Origin: Maritimibacter sp. REDSEA-S28_B5
Lineage (GTDB): Bacteria; Pseudomonadota; Alphaproteobacteria; Rhodobacterales; Rhodobacteraceae
Reading direction: 5' to 3'
NCBI GenBank assembly: GCA_001626765.1
Contig: LUOO01000007.1
Location: 51,666-115,665, forward strand
DNA: 64,000 nucleotides
Below are positions 9,309 through 16,786 of the stretch, one piece after another (position 1 is the stretch's first letter; the number at the start of each line of letters is the position of its first letter). The notes under the pieces were generated by a model, which worked only from the letters and a program-made list of their open reading frames with translations, had not been told where the DNA came from and searched no databases. Position numbers and translations under genes: made by a program.

Positions 9309-9650
9309 TTACTTGCGGGCCATGAAGAGACCGACGAGAAAGCCGACGCCTGCGGCGATCCCAACGGCGGCCGCCGGGTTTTCGCGCACCTGCGCTTCGG
9401 CTTGGCCGTAGTATTCGCGGGCCTGTGCTCCGGCGGCATTGGCCGTCGAGTAAGCGCTGTCCTTGGCCGAAGAGGCCGCCTTGGAAGCGCGAGACTTGGC
9501 CTCGGCGCTGGCTTCCTTGCCGAGCTTGCCCAGCGTGGTGGTCAGCTCGGAAACGTCGGATTTCAGCGCGGCGATCTGCGCTTCAAGGTCTTTCATGCTG
9601 CGGTCGATGCCGTTCGAGACATTCTTCGCGGTCTGAGTGGCGGTAGCCAT
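9309..9650 (-). CDS. DUF883 / ElaB-YqjD family tail-anchored protein
   Basis: A 113-aa protein with a long helical N-terminal region (about residues 15-90, coiled-coil-like, alanine/lysine-rich) and a C-terminal transmembrane anchor (AAVGIAAGVGFLVGLFMARK, about 94-113). This is the ElaB/YqjD pattern: stationary-phase inner-membrane proteins reported to bind ribosomes in E. coli. The ATG has AGGAG 7 nt upstream, and an EcfG-type promoter lies about 40 nt upstream. First gene of a pair with the holin-like gene. Confidence 0.85.
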   Translation of the reverse strand: MATATQTAKNVSNGIDRSMKDLEAQIAALKSDVSELTTTLGKLGKEASAEAKSRASKAASSAKDSAYSTANAAGAQAREYYGQAEAQVRENPAAAVGIAAGVGFLVGLFMARK

Positions 9651-9687
9651 TGGTCAACTCCTTTAAGGTGTCTGTCCTTTGGCTAGA

Positions 9688-9713
9688 AACGCGGACCCCT
9701 CCGGTCCTGTTCC
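9688..9713 (-). promoter_or_regulatory. EcfG-type promoter for the DUF883 operon
   Basis: Minus strand GGAAC (9713-9709), 17-nt spacer, CGTT (9691-9688). This matches the alphaproteobacterial EcfG consensus GGAAC-N16/17-CGTT exactly. It is 38 nt upstream of the DUF883 start. Confidence 0.75.
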
Positions 9714-9737
9714 AAACATTGGGTGGATTCTTTTCGG

Positions 9738-9763
9738 GGAACATTTCGCGCCGGGCAGCGGTT
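9738..9763 (+). promoter_or_regulatory. EcfG-like promoter for the DUF1328 gene
   Basis: GGAAC (9738-9742), 17-nt spacer, GGTT (9760-9763). One mismatch to the -10 consensus CGTT, with the GTT core kept. It lies about 59 nt upstream of the DUF1328 start and back-to-back with the promoter at 9688-9713. Confidence 0.55.
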
Positions 9764-9821
9764 TTTTCTTCAATCACCGTGCAAGTGGGCACGGCGCAAC
9801 CTAACAGATAGGAGAATACCC

Positions 9822-9992
9822 ATGCTTGGTTGGGCTCTTACGTTCCTCGTCATCGCGCTTGTCGCGGCTCTGTTCGGCTTCGGCGGCATCGCTTCCGCTT
9901 CGGCCGGTATCGCACAGATCCTGTTCTTCGTGTTCTTGGTGCTCTTCGTGATCACCCTGGTGGCACGGGCGGTGCGTGGCCGCAGCGTGTGA
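9822..9992 (+). CDS. DUF1328 (YtjA family) small membrane protein
   Basis: A 56-aa protein consisting almost only of two membrane helices (about residues 2-22 and 28-48, joined by GGIASASAG) and a short basic tail. [20 protein letters not shown] is the typical YtjA/DUF1328 start. The real start at 9822 has GGAG 7 nt upstream; the longer in-frame ORF has no ribosome site. Function is unknown, but these proteins are recurrent members of alphaproteobacterial general stress regulons, consistent with the EcfG-like promoter upstream. Confidence 0.85.
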   Translation: MLGWALTFLVIALVAALFGFGGIASASAGIAQILFFVFLVLFVITLVARAVRGRSV

Positions 9993-10013
9993 CGCTGACT
10001 GACTGATGGGAAA

Positions 10014-10045
10014 GGGGCGCCAACGTACCTCGGGCGCCCCTTTTT
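10014..10045 (+). terminator. Rho-independent terminator after DUF1328 gene
   Basis: GGGGCGCC (10014-10021) pairs with GGCGCCCC (10033-10040) across an 11-nt loop and is followed by five T residues. Confidence 0.85.
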
Positions 10046-10090
10046 CATGTCCGGATGTTGGGGCGCGGCATACCCCATACCCGTGCCGCA

Positions 10091-10122
10091 AACAAAGAAC
10101 GCGGGACCGTCAGGCCCCGCGT
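10091..10122 (-). terminator. Terminator of phyR
   Basis: On the minus strand ACGCGGG pairs with CCCGCGT (10099-10122) and is followed by a T-rich stretch TCTTTGTT. It lies about 32 nt after the phyR stop. Confidence 0.7.
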
Positions 10123-10153
10123 CTTTTCGATCGTGCACCTTTGATCGAGGGTC

Positions 10154-10963
10154 TTAGAGCTCCAGCGTTTCCGTGGAGGAGAAGAACATCGCCTGGCTCA
10201 CCGCCGAGCGCACCTGGTCTTCCGAATAGGGTTTCGTGATGACGAAGGCCGGTTCCGGGCGTTCGCCGGTCAAAAGCCGCTCGGGGAAGGCGGTGATGAA
10301 GATCACCGGCACGTCGCCCGCCGATTTCAGGATCGCGTTCACCGCGTCGATGCCCGACGAGCCGTCGGCCAGCTGGATGTCCGACAGGATCATGTCGGGC
10401 TTTTCCTTGCCAGCGAGGTCGATGGCATTGCGTTCGGTCCGGGCCACGCCTGTGATCGCATGGCCCATGTCGGCAACGATGTCCTGAAGGTCCATGGCGA
10501 TGATCGCTTCGTCCTCGATGATGAGGATGCGGCCCTTCACGCTGTCTTCCATCTCGCGCCGTGCGATGCGGATCAGCTCGTTCACTTCGCTCTCGTCCAC
10601 CTGCATGATCTGCGCGATTTCGGCCACGGTGAATTCTTCGACCGTGTGCAGAAGCAGCGCTTCTCGAGTGTTTGAGGTAAGTTTTGCCAGATGGCGCTGG
10701 GCGCGGGCGTGGATGCCGCTTTCCTCGGTCGCGATGGGCGAGCCGGACGACACCCAGATCTGGTTGAAAGCGCGGAAAAGCGCGACCTTGTGGTCAAGGC
10801 CCATGTCGAAAACCGAGCGGTCCTCGAGCAGCGCCTCGAGCGTTGCGGCGGCGTATGTATCGCCGGTCGTCTGGCTTCCCGTCAGGGCACGCGCATAGCG
10901 GCGAAGATACGGAAGCAACGAGGCGATCTTCACCGATAGGTATTCTCTGTCTTTGTCTGCCAT
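10154..10963 (-). CDS. phyR: General stress response regulator PhyR (sigma-like domain + receiver)
   Basis: Anti-anti-sigma regulator of the alphaproteobacterial general stress response. When phosphorylated, its sigma-like domain captures NepR and frees EcfG. The 269-aa product has a sigma2/sigma4-like N-terminus (about residues 8-130, LLPYLRRYARALTGS) and a receiver domain (about 140-260) with acidic pocket EDE and phospho-acceptor D195 (MILSDIQLADG). Divergent from nepR-ecfG. The start at 10963 is chosen because the EcfG promoter on this strand predicts a transcript start near 11005; the upstream in-frame ATG at 11005 would then be leaderless. Confidence 0.93.
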   Translation of the reverse strand: MADKDREYLSVKIASLLPYLRRYARALTGSQTTGDTYAAATLEALLEDRSVFDMGLDHKVALFRAFNQIWVSSGSPIATEESGIHARAQRHLAKLTSNTREALLLHTVEEFTVAEIAQIMQVDESEVNELIRIARREMEDSVKGRILIIEDEAIIAMDLQDIVADMGHAITGVARTERNAIDLAGKEKPDMILSDIQLADGSSGIDAVNAILKSAGDVPVIFITAFPERLLTGERPEPAFVITKPYSEDQVRSAVSQAMFFSSTETLEL

Positions 10964-11006
10964 GCCGTCCATCCCGGAAAGGTCCCCATTTTTTTTGGTC
11001 TTCATG

Positions 11007-11038
11007 GGAACCGAACGTGGATCGCCACGTTAGGTTCC
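11007..11038. promoter_or_regulatory. Symmetrical bidirectional EcfG promoter (phyR / nepR-ecfG)
   Basis: On the plus strand, GGAAC (11007-11011), a 16-nt spacer and CGTT (11028-11031) face nepR-ecfG. On the minus strand, GGAAC (11038-11034), a 16-nt spacer and CGTT (11017-11014) face phyR. The two promoters overlap almost completely, because the whole 32-bp element is a near-perfect palindrome. This predicts autoregulation by EcfG in both directions. Confidence 0.88.
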
Positions 11039-11133
11039 AAACTGCGCGAAAAAAATGTGCTGGACGACAGGGTGCATGAATTTGAAACCGCCTGTAGTGA
11101 GCTGGCCGCAAGAGACGATCGGGGCAACCGGGA

Positions 11134-11295
11134 ATGACAAAAGACAATGACGAGGATCGCCTGCAAAGGCAGATCGACGACAACCTTCGGAAAGTGTTCC
11201 AGAGCAAGCTGGATGAGGACGTGCCGGACAAGTTCCTGGACCTTCTCGCCAAGCTGAAGGAACAGGATTCCGGAGGGCGCGCTCATGGCGAATGA
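11134..11295 (+). CDS. nepR: NepR anti-sigma factor
   Basis: A 53-aa protein that binds EcfG and holds it inactive until PhyR-P competes it away. The sequence has the two amphipathic helices expected for NepR: RLQRQIDDNLRKVFQSKLDE (about residues 9-28) and DVPDKFLDLLAKLKEQ (about 29-44), with the family-typical 'VP..F..LL..L' core. The ATG is 93 nt downstream of the EcfG promoter's predicted start. The stop overlaps ecfG by 11 nt, giving tight co-translation of sigma and anti-sigma. Confidence 0.92.
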   Translation: MTKDNDEDRLQRQIDDNLRKVFQSKLDEDVPDKFLDLLAKLKEQDSGGRAHGE

Positions 11296-11863
11296 CGCAC
11301 GACCCCTGGACCCGCGCGAAGCGGTGGTCGAGCATCTTCCGGCCATGCGCGCCTTTGCTGCGAGTCTGACCAGAAATTCCGCCGCCGCCGACGATCTCGT
11401 GCAGGACACGATCGTCAAGGCGTGGAAGAACTTCGACAAGTTCAAGCCGGGCACCAACCTTCGGGCGTGGCTCTTCACCATTCTTCGCAACACCTTTTAC
11501 TCGGACCTGCGCAAGAAGAAGCGCGAGGTCGAGGATGTGGATGGCGTGATGGCAGGAACCCTGTCGGAAAAACCCGCTCATGACGGGCGCCTTGCCTTTT
11601 CCGATTTCGAAAAGGTCTTCACCCAGCTTCCCGTCGAGCAGCGCGAGGCGCTGATCCTCGTGGGCGCTTCGGGCATGTCGTATGAGGAGGCCGCCGAAAC
11701 CTGTGGCGTCGCCATCGGCACGATCAAGAGCCGGATCAACCGGGGACGCGCACGCTTGGTCGAACTGCTGGACATCGGCGATGAGGACGGAATCGAGATC
11801 ACGGACCGCGCCACGATGGCGGTGGTCAACGCTGGTCTGCAAGTGAGGAAATCCGGCACTTGA
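11285..11863 (+). CDS. ecfG: RNA polymerase sigma factor EcfG (general stress response)
   Basis: ECF sigma factor of the EcfG group, 192 aa. Region 2 is at about residues 15-85 (DDLVQDTIVKAWKNFDKF, ...LRAWLFTILRNTFYSDLRKK). Region 4 is at about 118-165 (LPVEQREALILVGASGMSYEEAAETCGVAIGTIKSRINRGR, read in parts). It sits between NepR and a histidine kinase and is expressed from its own EcfG-type promoter, implying positive autoregulation. It directs polymerase to GGAAC-N16/17-CGTT promoters, several of which occur in this window. Confidence 0.94.
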   Translation: MANDARPLDPREAVVEHLPAMRAFAASLTRNSAAADDLVQDTIVKAWKNFDKFKPGTNLRAWLFTILRNTFYSDLRKKKREVEDVDGVMAGTLSEKPAHDGRLAFSDFEKVFTQLPVEQREALILVGASGMSYEEAAETCGVAIGTIKSRINRGRARLVELLDIGDEDGIEITDRATMAVVNAGLQVRKSGT

Positions 11864-13623
11864 TTGCAACGCTTCGCGAGCGGAGTCGAACCCTAACCTT
11901 TCGGATCGCCGCGCTGCTCGCGCTGGCTCTTCTGCCGGTGGGGATCATCTCTGTCGCCACGACCTATCAGCTTCTCAATCGGGCGGAAGAGGATCTCGCC
12001 GACACGCTTCTGGCGTTGACCTCCGATGCCGCCCAGGAACCAGAGGCGGCGATCCGGACGGCAACAGGCGTCGCCAAGACGCTTGTTTCGCTTGTGCCGG
12101 TCCTGCGGGCAAACGGGTGGCCCTGCGAAGGGCCGCTCGCATCGCTTCTGCGCGACACGCCCGAGCTGTCGCTCGTCGCCTATGTTCAACGTGACGGTAA
12201 TGTGGCCTGTGCATCGTCGGGGCAGGGCAACAGCCTGGCGGAACGCCCGATGCACAATGAGTTTACCGAGCGGCCCGGGCCGCGGGTGAAATTCAACGTG
12301 GCACCCTCGATCAGCAACGTGCCGGTGATCATCGTTTCGTTGCCCGTGGTCACGGACGGGGACTACGACGGTTATGTCGTCGCCTCGATCCCCCACCGCA
12401 AGCTGACCTCGCCCATCGACACGACGGGGCCGGAGCAACGTCCGCTCGAGCTTGTCACCTTCAACGCCGAGGGCGATGTCCTGACGTCCTCCTCGGGCAT
12501 GGAGGATGTGGGGCGGCACCTGCCCCTGAATCGCTCACTCGCCGCGCTGGCAGGTGGCGAAGAGGTGGCTTTTGTGGCCGAGACCGAAACCGGGGACGAG
12601 CGGCTGTTTGCGGTGGTGCCCATCGTCGCCGGGCAGGTCTTTGCGCTGGGGTCGTGGGAGAACCGATCCGGCGCACTGGTCGGCGGGATGAGCTGGGGCG
12701 CATCCATGTTCTTTCCGCTCATGATGTGGGTCGTGAGCCTTCTCGTCGCCTTCTACGCCGTTCAGCGCATGGTGATCCGGCCCACACGGAACCTTCGGGC
12801 GCGGATGCTCGCCTTCATGCGCTCGCGCAAACTGGTCGAGCCCAAGCCCGACCCGTCGGTGCCGGCCGAGATCCGGGATATGGAAGAGACCTGGATGCGG
12901 CTGGCCGAGAACATCTTGCACGACGAGGCCGAGCTCTACGACACCATCCACCAGCGCACCGTGCTGCTCAAGGAGGTGCACCACAGGGTCAAGAACAACC
13001 TGCAACTCATCGTGTCGATCGTGGGCATGAAGATGCGCAAGGCCAATTCACCCACGATCAAGAACGCCCTGTCAGATATCCAGCAACGTGTCATGTCAAT
13101 CGCGCGGGTTCACCAGAATCTTTACGAAACCTCGACCGCCGAACGGGTCCGGGTCAACGAGCTGCTTGACGCCATCGTGCGCCAGATCCTCTCCTCGGCC
13201 ACCGAGGGCGAGGTCGTCGCCACGACGATGAGCTTCGACGAATGCGAGGTCTACCCTGATCAGGCCGTGCCGCTTTCGCTTGCCGTGTCTGAGCTCGTGA
13301 CCAATGCGCTGAAGCACTTGGGGCAGCCCGAAAACGGCGAAAATCCGCGCCTAACGGTCCGGCTTGATTGCGAGCCCGGCGGGGATCGGGGTGTGATCAC
13401 CGTGGTCAACACGCTGGGAGCGCCCTTTGGCGAGGGTGCGGGAGAGGAAAGCACCGGGTTGGGTGAGCAGCTTGTCCGGGCCTTCGTGAGCCAGATGGAC
13501 GGCAAGGTCACCCGCCGGGAAGATGAGGGCGAATACGTTGTCGAGATCGAGTTTCCGATTCAGGGCTTCGATGACGAAATCGTGCCCTCTGATCACACCC
13601 ATCCGATCGTTTCGCGGGCATAG
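11860..13623 (+). CDS. Membrane HisKA_2-type sensor histidine kinase of the stress locus (PhyK-like)
   Basis: A 587-aa sensor kinase expected to phosphorylate PhyR. It has a membrane segment at about residues 15-36, an extracytoplasmic sensor region (about 37-280), a second membrane segment at about 288-308 and a HAMP-like linker. The HisKA_2 box EVHHRVKNNLQLI follows, with candidate phosphohistidine H374/H375, then an HATPase domain (LAVSELVTNALKH, GLGEQLVRAF). The gene starts with TTG in a TTGA overlap with the ecfG stop; AGGA lies about 10 nt upstream. Pairing with PhyR rests on gene context and kinase class. Confidence 0.88.
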   Translation: MIATLRERSRTLTFRIAALLALALLPVGIISVATTYQLLNRAEEDLADTLLALTSDAAQEPEAAIRTATGVAKTLVSLVPVLRANGWPCEGPLASLLRDTPELSLVAYVQRDGNVACASSGQGNSLAERPMHNEFTERPGPRVKFNVAPSISNVPVIIVSLPVVTDGDYDGYVVASIPHRKLTSPIDTTGPEQRPLELVTFNAEGDVLTSSSGMEDVGRHLPLNRSLAALAGGEEVAFVAETETGDERLFAVVPIVAGQVFALGSWENRSGALVGGMSWGASMFFPLMMWVVSLLVAFYAVQRMVIRPTRNLRARMLAFMRSRKLVEPKPDPSVPAEIRDMEETWMRLAENILHDEAELYDTIHQRTVLLKEVHHRVKNNLQLIVSIVGMKMRKANSPTIKNALSDIQQRVMSIARVHQNLYETSTAERVRVNELLDAIVRQILSSATEGEVVATTMSFDECEVYPDQAVPLSLAVSELVTNALKHLGQPENGENPRLTVRLDCEPGGDRGVITVVNTLGAPFGEGAGEESTGLGEQLVRAFVSQMDGKVTRREDEGEYVVEIEFPIQGFDDEIVPSDHTHPIVSRA

Positions 13624-13626
13624 GCG

Positions 13627-13652
13627 GGAACCGCCATCAGGGACCGAGCGTT
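13627..13652 (+). promoter_or_regulatory. EcfG-type promoter for csbD-like gene
   Basis: GGAAC (13627-13631), 17-nt spacer, CGTT (13649-13652): exact consensus, 37 nt upstream of the CsbD-family start and only a few bases after the kinase stop. Confidence 0.78.
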
Positions 13653-13689
13653 TCTCTTTCATAACCCATCAGGTGAAAAGGAGAACGCC

Positions 13690-13887
13690 ATGAACTGGGA
13701 TCAGATCGAAGGCAAATGGAAGCAATTCAAAGGTGAAGCCCAAGTCCAGTGGGGCAAGCTGACTGACGACGAACTCGACGAAGTCGCGGGCAACCGCGAA
13801 AAGCTCGAGGGCAAGATTCAGGAACGCTACGGCAAGACCAAGGAAGAGGCCCGTGACGAGGTCGATGCCTGGATGAGCCGCCACTGA
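13690..13887 (+). CDS. CsbD family stress protein
   Basis: A 65-aa highly charged protein with the CsbD signature MNWDQIEGKWKQFKGEAQ near the start and repeated acidic/basic helices. In Bacillus CsbD is a SigB general stress protein; the biochemical role is unknown. AAGGAG lies 7 nt upstream of the ATG. The EcfG promoter at 13627-13652 and the location directly behind the stress sigma/kinase genes suggest it is a member of the EcfG regulon. Confidence 0.9.
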   Translation: MNWDQIEGKWKQFKGEAQVQWGKLTDDELDEVAGNREKLEGKIQERYGKTKEEARDEVDAWMSRH

Positions 13888-13908
13888 TCACTCCGTCGAC
13901 TGACAGAG

Positions 13909-13943
13909 CCGCCCGTCGGAGCGATCCGGCGGGCGGTTTTTTT
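13909..13943 (+). terminator. Rho-independent terminator after csbD-like gene
   Basis: CCGCCCG (13909-13915) pairs with CGGGCGG (13930-13936) and is followed by seven T residues. Confidence 0.9.
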
Positions 13944-13990
13944 GCAAGCGCGGCGGGGGACCGTTGGACGGACCGGACCAGCGGGCAAAG

Positions 13991-14017
13991 AAAAACCCCG
14001 TCTCGTGAGAGACGGGG
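13991..14017 (-). terminator. Terminator of the glycine-zipper lipoprotein gene
   Basis: Perfect 9-bp stem (CCCCGTCTC at 13996-14004, GAGACGGGG at 14009-14017) with a 4-nt loop, followed on the minus strand by five T residues. Confidence 0.9.
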
Positions 14018-14047
14018 TGAGGTGCACCTGGATCTGGAAGGATCGCC

Positions 14048-14314
14048 TTACGGGCACTGGGCCACGTAACGCTGACCCGAAGCGTCGCGGTAGTAGCACT
14101 GGGTCTGGCTGTCGGCCACGCGACCGATGAGGTTGCCGGCCACGGCGCCGGTCGCGCCACCGATCAGGGCACCGCCCACGGAACCCGAGGTCAGGCCACC
14201 GATGGCAGCACCGGTCGCGGCGCCAGCGAGGGTCGCCTGCGTCTGGTTCTGGCTTTCACAGCCAGCTACGGCGAAAGCGGAAGCAACGGCGAGGGCGATA
14301 AGGGGGGTCTTCAT
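14048..14314 (-). CDS. Glycine-zipper outer-membrane lipoprotein (YMGG-like)
   Basis: An 88-aa protein with a lipoprotein signal peptide (lipobox VAGC, Cys at about residue 19). A glycine-zipper segment (GAATGAAIGGLTSGSVGGAL, about 32-51) follows, with a second GGATGAVAGNLIG stretch, and a short tail with two cysteines (QCYYRDASG, VAQCP). This is the pattern of SlyB/YMGG-type small envelope lipoproteins. Candidate role is envelope integrity; not demonstrable here. It faces away from mgtC and lies inside the stress island, but its own upstream region gives only a poor EcfG match. Confidence 0.8.
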   Translation of the reverse strand: MKTPLIALAVASAFAVAGCESQNQTQATLAGAATGAAIGGLTSGSVGGALIGGATGAVAGNLIGRVADSQTQCYYRDASGQRYVAQCP

Positions 14315-14434
14315 GTCTGTCTCCTTCGTTCACAGAATATCTGTCTATGGGGTAATCCCGCGTCTCACAAAAAAGTTCCCAAGATTCTTTAGCCTAAGAT
14401 TCTTATGCTTGTGGCGAAATCACTCCCCGTATCT

Positions 14435-14460
14435 GGAACCTTCCCCTGAATCGGCGTGTT
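14435..14460 (+). promoter_or_regulatory. Candidate EcfG-type promoter for mgtC-like gene
   Basis: GGAAC (14435-14439), 17-nt spacer, TGTT (14457-14460); one mismatch in the -10. It lies 18 nt upstream of the mgtC start, leaving a very short leader. Confidence 0.45.
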
Positions 14461-14478
14461 GGGGCAAGGGTTCACATC

Positions 14479-14970
14479 ATGCTAGACATACTCATCTCCG
14501 AATTTTCGCCGAACACGGACATGCCGATCGGCATCATTGCGCTGCGGATCCTTGGCGCGCTGGTGCTTTGCGGTGCCATCGGGTTCGAACGCGAACAGCG
14601 CGACCGGCCGGCCGGGCTGCGTACCCACATGCTCGTGGGGTTGGCGGCGGCGGTCTACTGCATCCTGACGCTTGAATTGATGGCGCAGGGCGGCGACGCG
14701 GTGGATGCCGCGCGCTACGATCCCATCCGCGTGATCGAGGCGGTGACCTCGGGTGTCGCCTTTCTCGCGGCCGGGATGATCGTCTTTTCGCAGGGCAAGG
14801 TGCGCGGTCTGACAACGGGGGCGAGCCTGTGGCTCGTCGCCGCCGTCGGCGTGGCCTGTGGCCTGGGCCTGTGGGACGTGGCCGTTCTGACCGCCATCCC
14901 GGCGCTTGTGGTCATCCGCCTTGTCGGCCGGATGGAAAAGCGGTTCTCGAAAGAAGAAGACCCGGTCTGA
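14479..14970 (+). CDS. MgtC/SapB family membrane protein
   Basis: A 163-aa inner-membrane protein with four to five hydrophobic segments and the MgtC signature GAIGFEREQRDRPAGLRTHMLVG (read in parts, about residues 34-56). A GASLWLVAAVGVACGLG helix and a basic C-terminus follow. MgtC proteins are linked to Mg2+ limitation, acid stress and survival; transport itself is not established. Monocistronic, bounded by a small CCCGGT/ACCGGG hairpin that overlaps its stop (14961-14976). Location suggests stress-regulon membership. Confidence 0.85.
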   Translation: MLDILISEFSPNTDMPIGIIALRILGALVLCGAIGFEREQRDRPAGLRTHMLVGLAAAVYCILTLELMAQGGDAVDAARYDPIRVIEAVTSGVAFLAAGMIVFSQGKVRGLTTGASLWLVAAVGVACGLGLWDVAVLTAIPALVVIRLVGRMEKRFSKEEDPV

Positions 14971-15006
14971 ACCGGGCCTTCGCCTTCTTTCTCAAGTGCG
15001 CAGGGG

Positions 15007-15450
15007 TCACCAGCTTCCGGTGTTTTCCATCGACGCCCAAGGTTCCTGCTTGGGCAGCGGATCGCCCTCTTGCAGAAGCTCGATCGAGATGTTGTCGGGG
15101 GATTTCACGAAGGCCATGTTGCCATCGCGCGGGGGGCGGTTGATCGTGACACCCGCATCCATAAGCCGCTGGCAGGTCTCATATATATTGTCGACCTTGT
15201 AGGCGACATGACCCCAGGCGCGGGCGGTGTCGAGGACCTCGTCCGAATTCCAGTTGTAGGTCAGTTCCAGTTCCGGTGCGTTGTTGGCACGGGCGTCTGC
15301 CTCGTCCTTGGGGGCGGCGAGGAAGATCAGGGTGAACTTGCCCTCCGGCACCTCTTTGCGGCGGGTTTCGACGAGGCCCATCTTGTTGCACCAGAAATCG
15401 AGGCTTTCCTCGATATCGGTGACGCGGATCATGGTGTGAAGATAGCGCAT
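15007..15450 (-). CDS. VOC-superfamily lactoylglutathione lyase-like protein
   Basis: A 147-aa glyoxalase-I-like protein. It has the paired beta-alpha-beta-beta-beta halves: [20 protein letters not shown] at the start with metal-ligand His5, LELTYNW near 82, then the second half [13 protein letters not shown] (His near 101) and NISIELLQ (Glu near 132). It probably detoxifies methylglyoxal-glutathione hemithioacetal. Length and motif spacing match GloA, although the fit is not strict enough to exclude another VOC enzyme. Single gene on the minus strand. Confidence 0.8.
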   Translation of the reverse strand: MRYLHTMIRVTDIEESLDFWCNKMGLVETRRKEVPEGKFTLIFLAAPKDEADARANNAPELELTYNWNSDEVLDTARAWGHVAYKVDNIYETCQRLMDAGVTINRPPRDGNMAFVKSPDNISIELLQEGDPLPKQEPWASMENTGSW

Positions 15451-15548
15451 TGGGGCTCCTGTTCGCTGTTTTGGTTCGTTGCGGAACAGCTAGGTGCTAT
15501 CGCCCGGAAGTTAAGGGCAAAAGTTCGGCTCGTGACACAAGACTCGTC

Positions 15549-16706
15549 TCACACATCCAGCGACCGCGCGATCAGTTCCTTCATGATCTCGTTCGTGCCG
15601 CCGTAAATCCGCTGCACCCGCGCGTCGGCATAGGCGCGCGCGATGGGGTATTCCATCATGAAGCCGTAGCCGCCGAACAGTTGCAGACAATCGTCCATGA
15701 CCTGCCCCTGCACTTCGGACCCGTAATATTTCGCCATGCTGGCGGTGGCCGCGTCCAATTCACCCTTCACGAGCCGCGCGGTGCAGTCGTTGACGAAGGA
15801 GCGCAGCACCTCGGCCTTGGTCTTGCACTCCGCGAGTTTGAACCGCGTGTTCTGGAAATCCATCACGCGTTGGCCGAACGCCCTGCGGTCCTGCACGTAT
15901 TTCACCGTTTCGGCGATGGCGAAATCGACCGCTCCCAGCGCCTGAATGGCGATGAGCAGCCGTTCCCAGGGCAGTTGCTTCATCAGTTGGTAAAACCCCT
16001 GACCCTCTTCCGTGCCGATGAAGTTCGACGTGGGCACGCGCACGTCCTCGTAGAAAAGCTCCGCCGTGTCGTTGGCCTTCATCCCGAGTTTCTCGAGGTT
16101 GCGCCCGCGCCGGAACCCCTCGGCCTCGGCAGGTTCCACGGCGATGAGCGAGATCGACTTCGCGCCTTTCTCCTTGGACGTCTTGGCGACCGTGATAACC
16201 AGATCGGCGGTCTGGCCGTTGGTGATGAAGATCTTCGACCCGTTGATCTTGTAGTGGTTGCCGTCCTTCTCGGCAAAGGCCCGCACCGATTGAAGGTCGG
16301 ACCCCGTGCCCGGTTCGGTCATTGCAATCGCGCCCACGATGTCGCCTGATACGAGGCCGGGGAGCCAGCGCGCCTTTTGCTCGTCCGAGCCATAGGCGGT
16401 GATGTAATGCGCCACGATGGACTGGATGCCGTAGCCCCAGCCCATGTCGCCGCGCCGGGTCTGTTCATAAAGCAGCACGGCGTCGAAGCCATAGTCGCCG
16501 CCAACGCCGCCGTGTTCCTCGGGGATCGACCTGCCCATGAGACCCGCCTCGCCCGCCGCGCGCCAGAAATCGCGGTCCACGACCCCGGCCTTCACCCATT
16601 TCTCGATGTTGGGCACCATCGCGTCGTCAAGAAACTTGCCTGCCATGTCGGCGAACATCCGGTGCTCGTCCGTGGCCCAGGTGGCGGTTTGTGAAAACAG
16701 GCTCAT
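15549..16706 (-). CDS. Acyl-CoA dehydrogenase
   Basis: FAD-dependent acyl-CoA dehydrogenase, 385 aa, normal length. Visible motifs include the substrate/FAD loop IAMTEPGTGSDLQ, KIFITNGQTADLVI, the QVMDDCLQLFGGYGFMMEYP region and the C-terminal IYGGTNEIMKELIARSL containing the position of the catalytic glutamate in this subfamily. The start at 16706 is chosen because the upstream 18 in-frame residues are not family-like. No beta-oxidation neighbour is present, so chain-length preference is unknown. Confidence 0.9.
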   Translation of the reverse strand: MSLFSQTATWATDEHRMFADMAGKFLDDAMVPNIEKWVKAGVVDRDFWRAAGEAGLMGRSIPEEHGGVGGDYGFDAVLLYEQTRRGDMGWGYGIQSIVAHYITAYGSDEQKARWLPGLVSGDIVGAIAMTEPGTGSDLQSVRAFAEKDGNHYKINGSKIFITNGQTADLVITVAKTSKEKGAKSISLIAVEPAEAEGFRRGRNLEKLGMKANDTAELFYEDVRVPTSNFIGTEEGQGFYQLMKQLPWERLLIAIQALGAVDFAIAETVKYVQDRRAFGQRVMDFQNTRFKLAECKTKAEVLRSFVNDCTARLVKGELDAATASMAKYYGSEVQGQVMDDCLQLFGGYGFMMEYPIARAYADARVQRIYGGTNEIMKELIARSLDV

Positions 16707-16786
16707 GATTGGTCCTCCCGTGGTTTGGCGGAAGGATAACGCGCCGAGGGTCGAGGTCACGCGTGACGTGACAGCAATTCGTGGGA

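Noticed and set aside
14354..14379. EcfG promoter for the glycine-zipper lipoprotein
   Set aside because: GGAAC is present on the minus strand but the -10 at 17-nt spacing is GATT, keeping only two consensus bases; not convincing.
14580..14595. tRNA T-loop-like GGGTTCGAACGCGAAC
   Set aside because: It is inside the mgtC-like coding sequence and no acceptor or anticodon arm can be drawn around it. No tRNA was found in the window.
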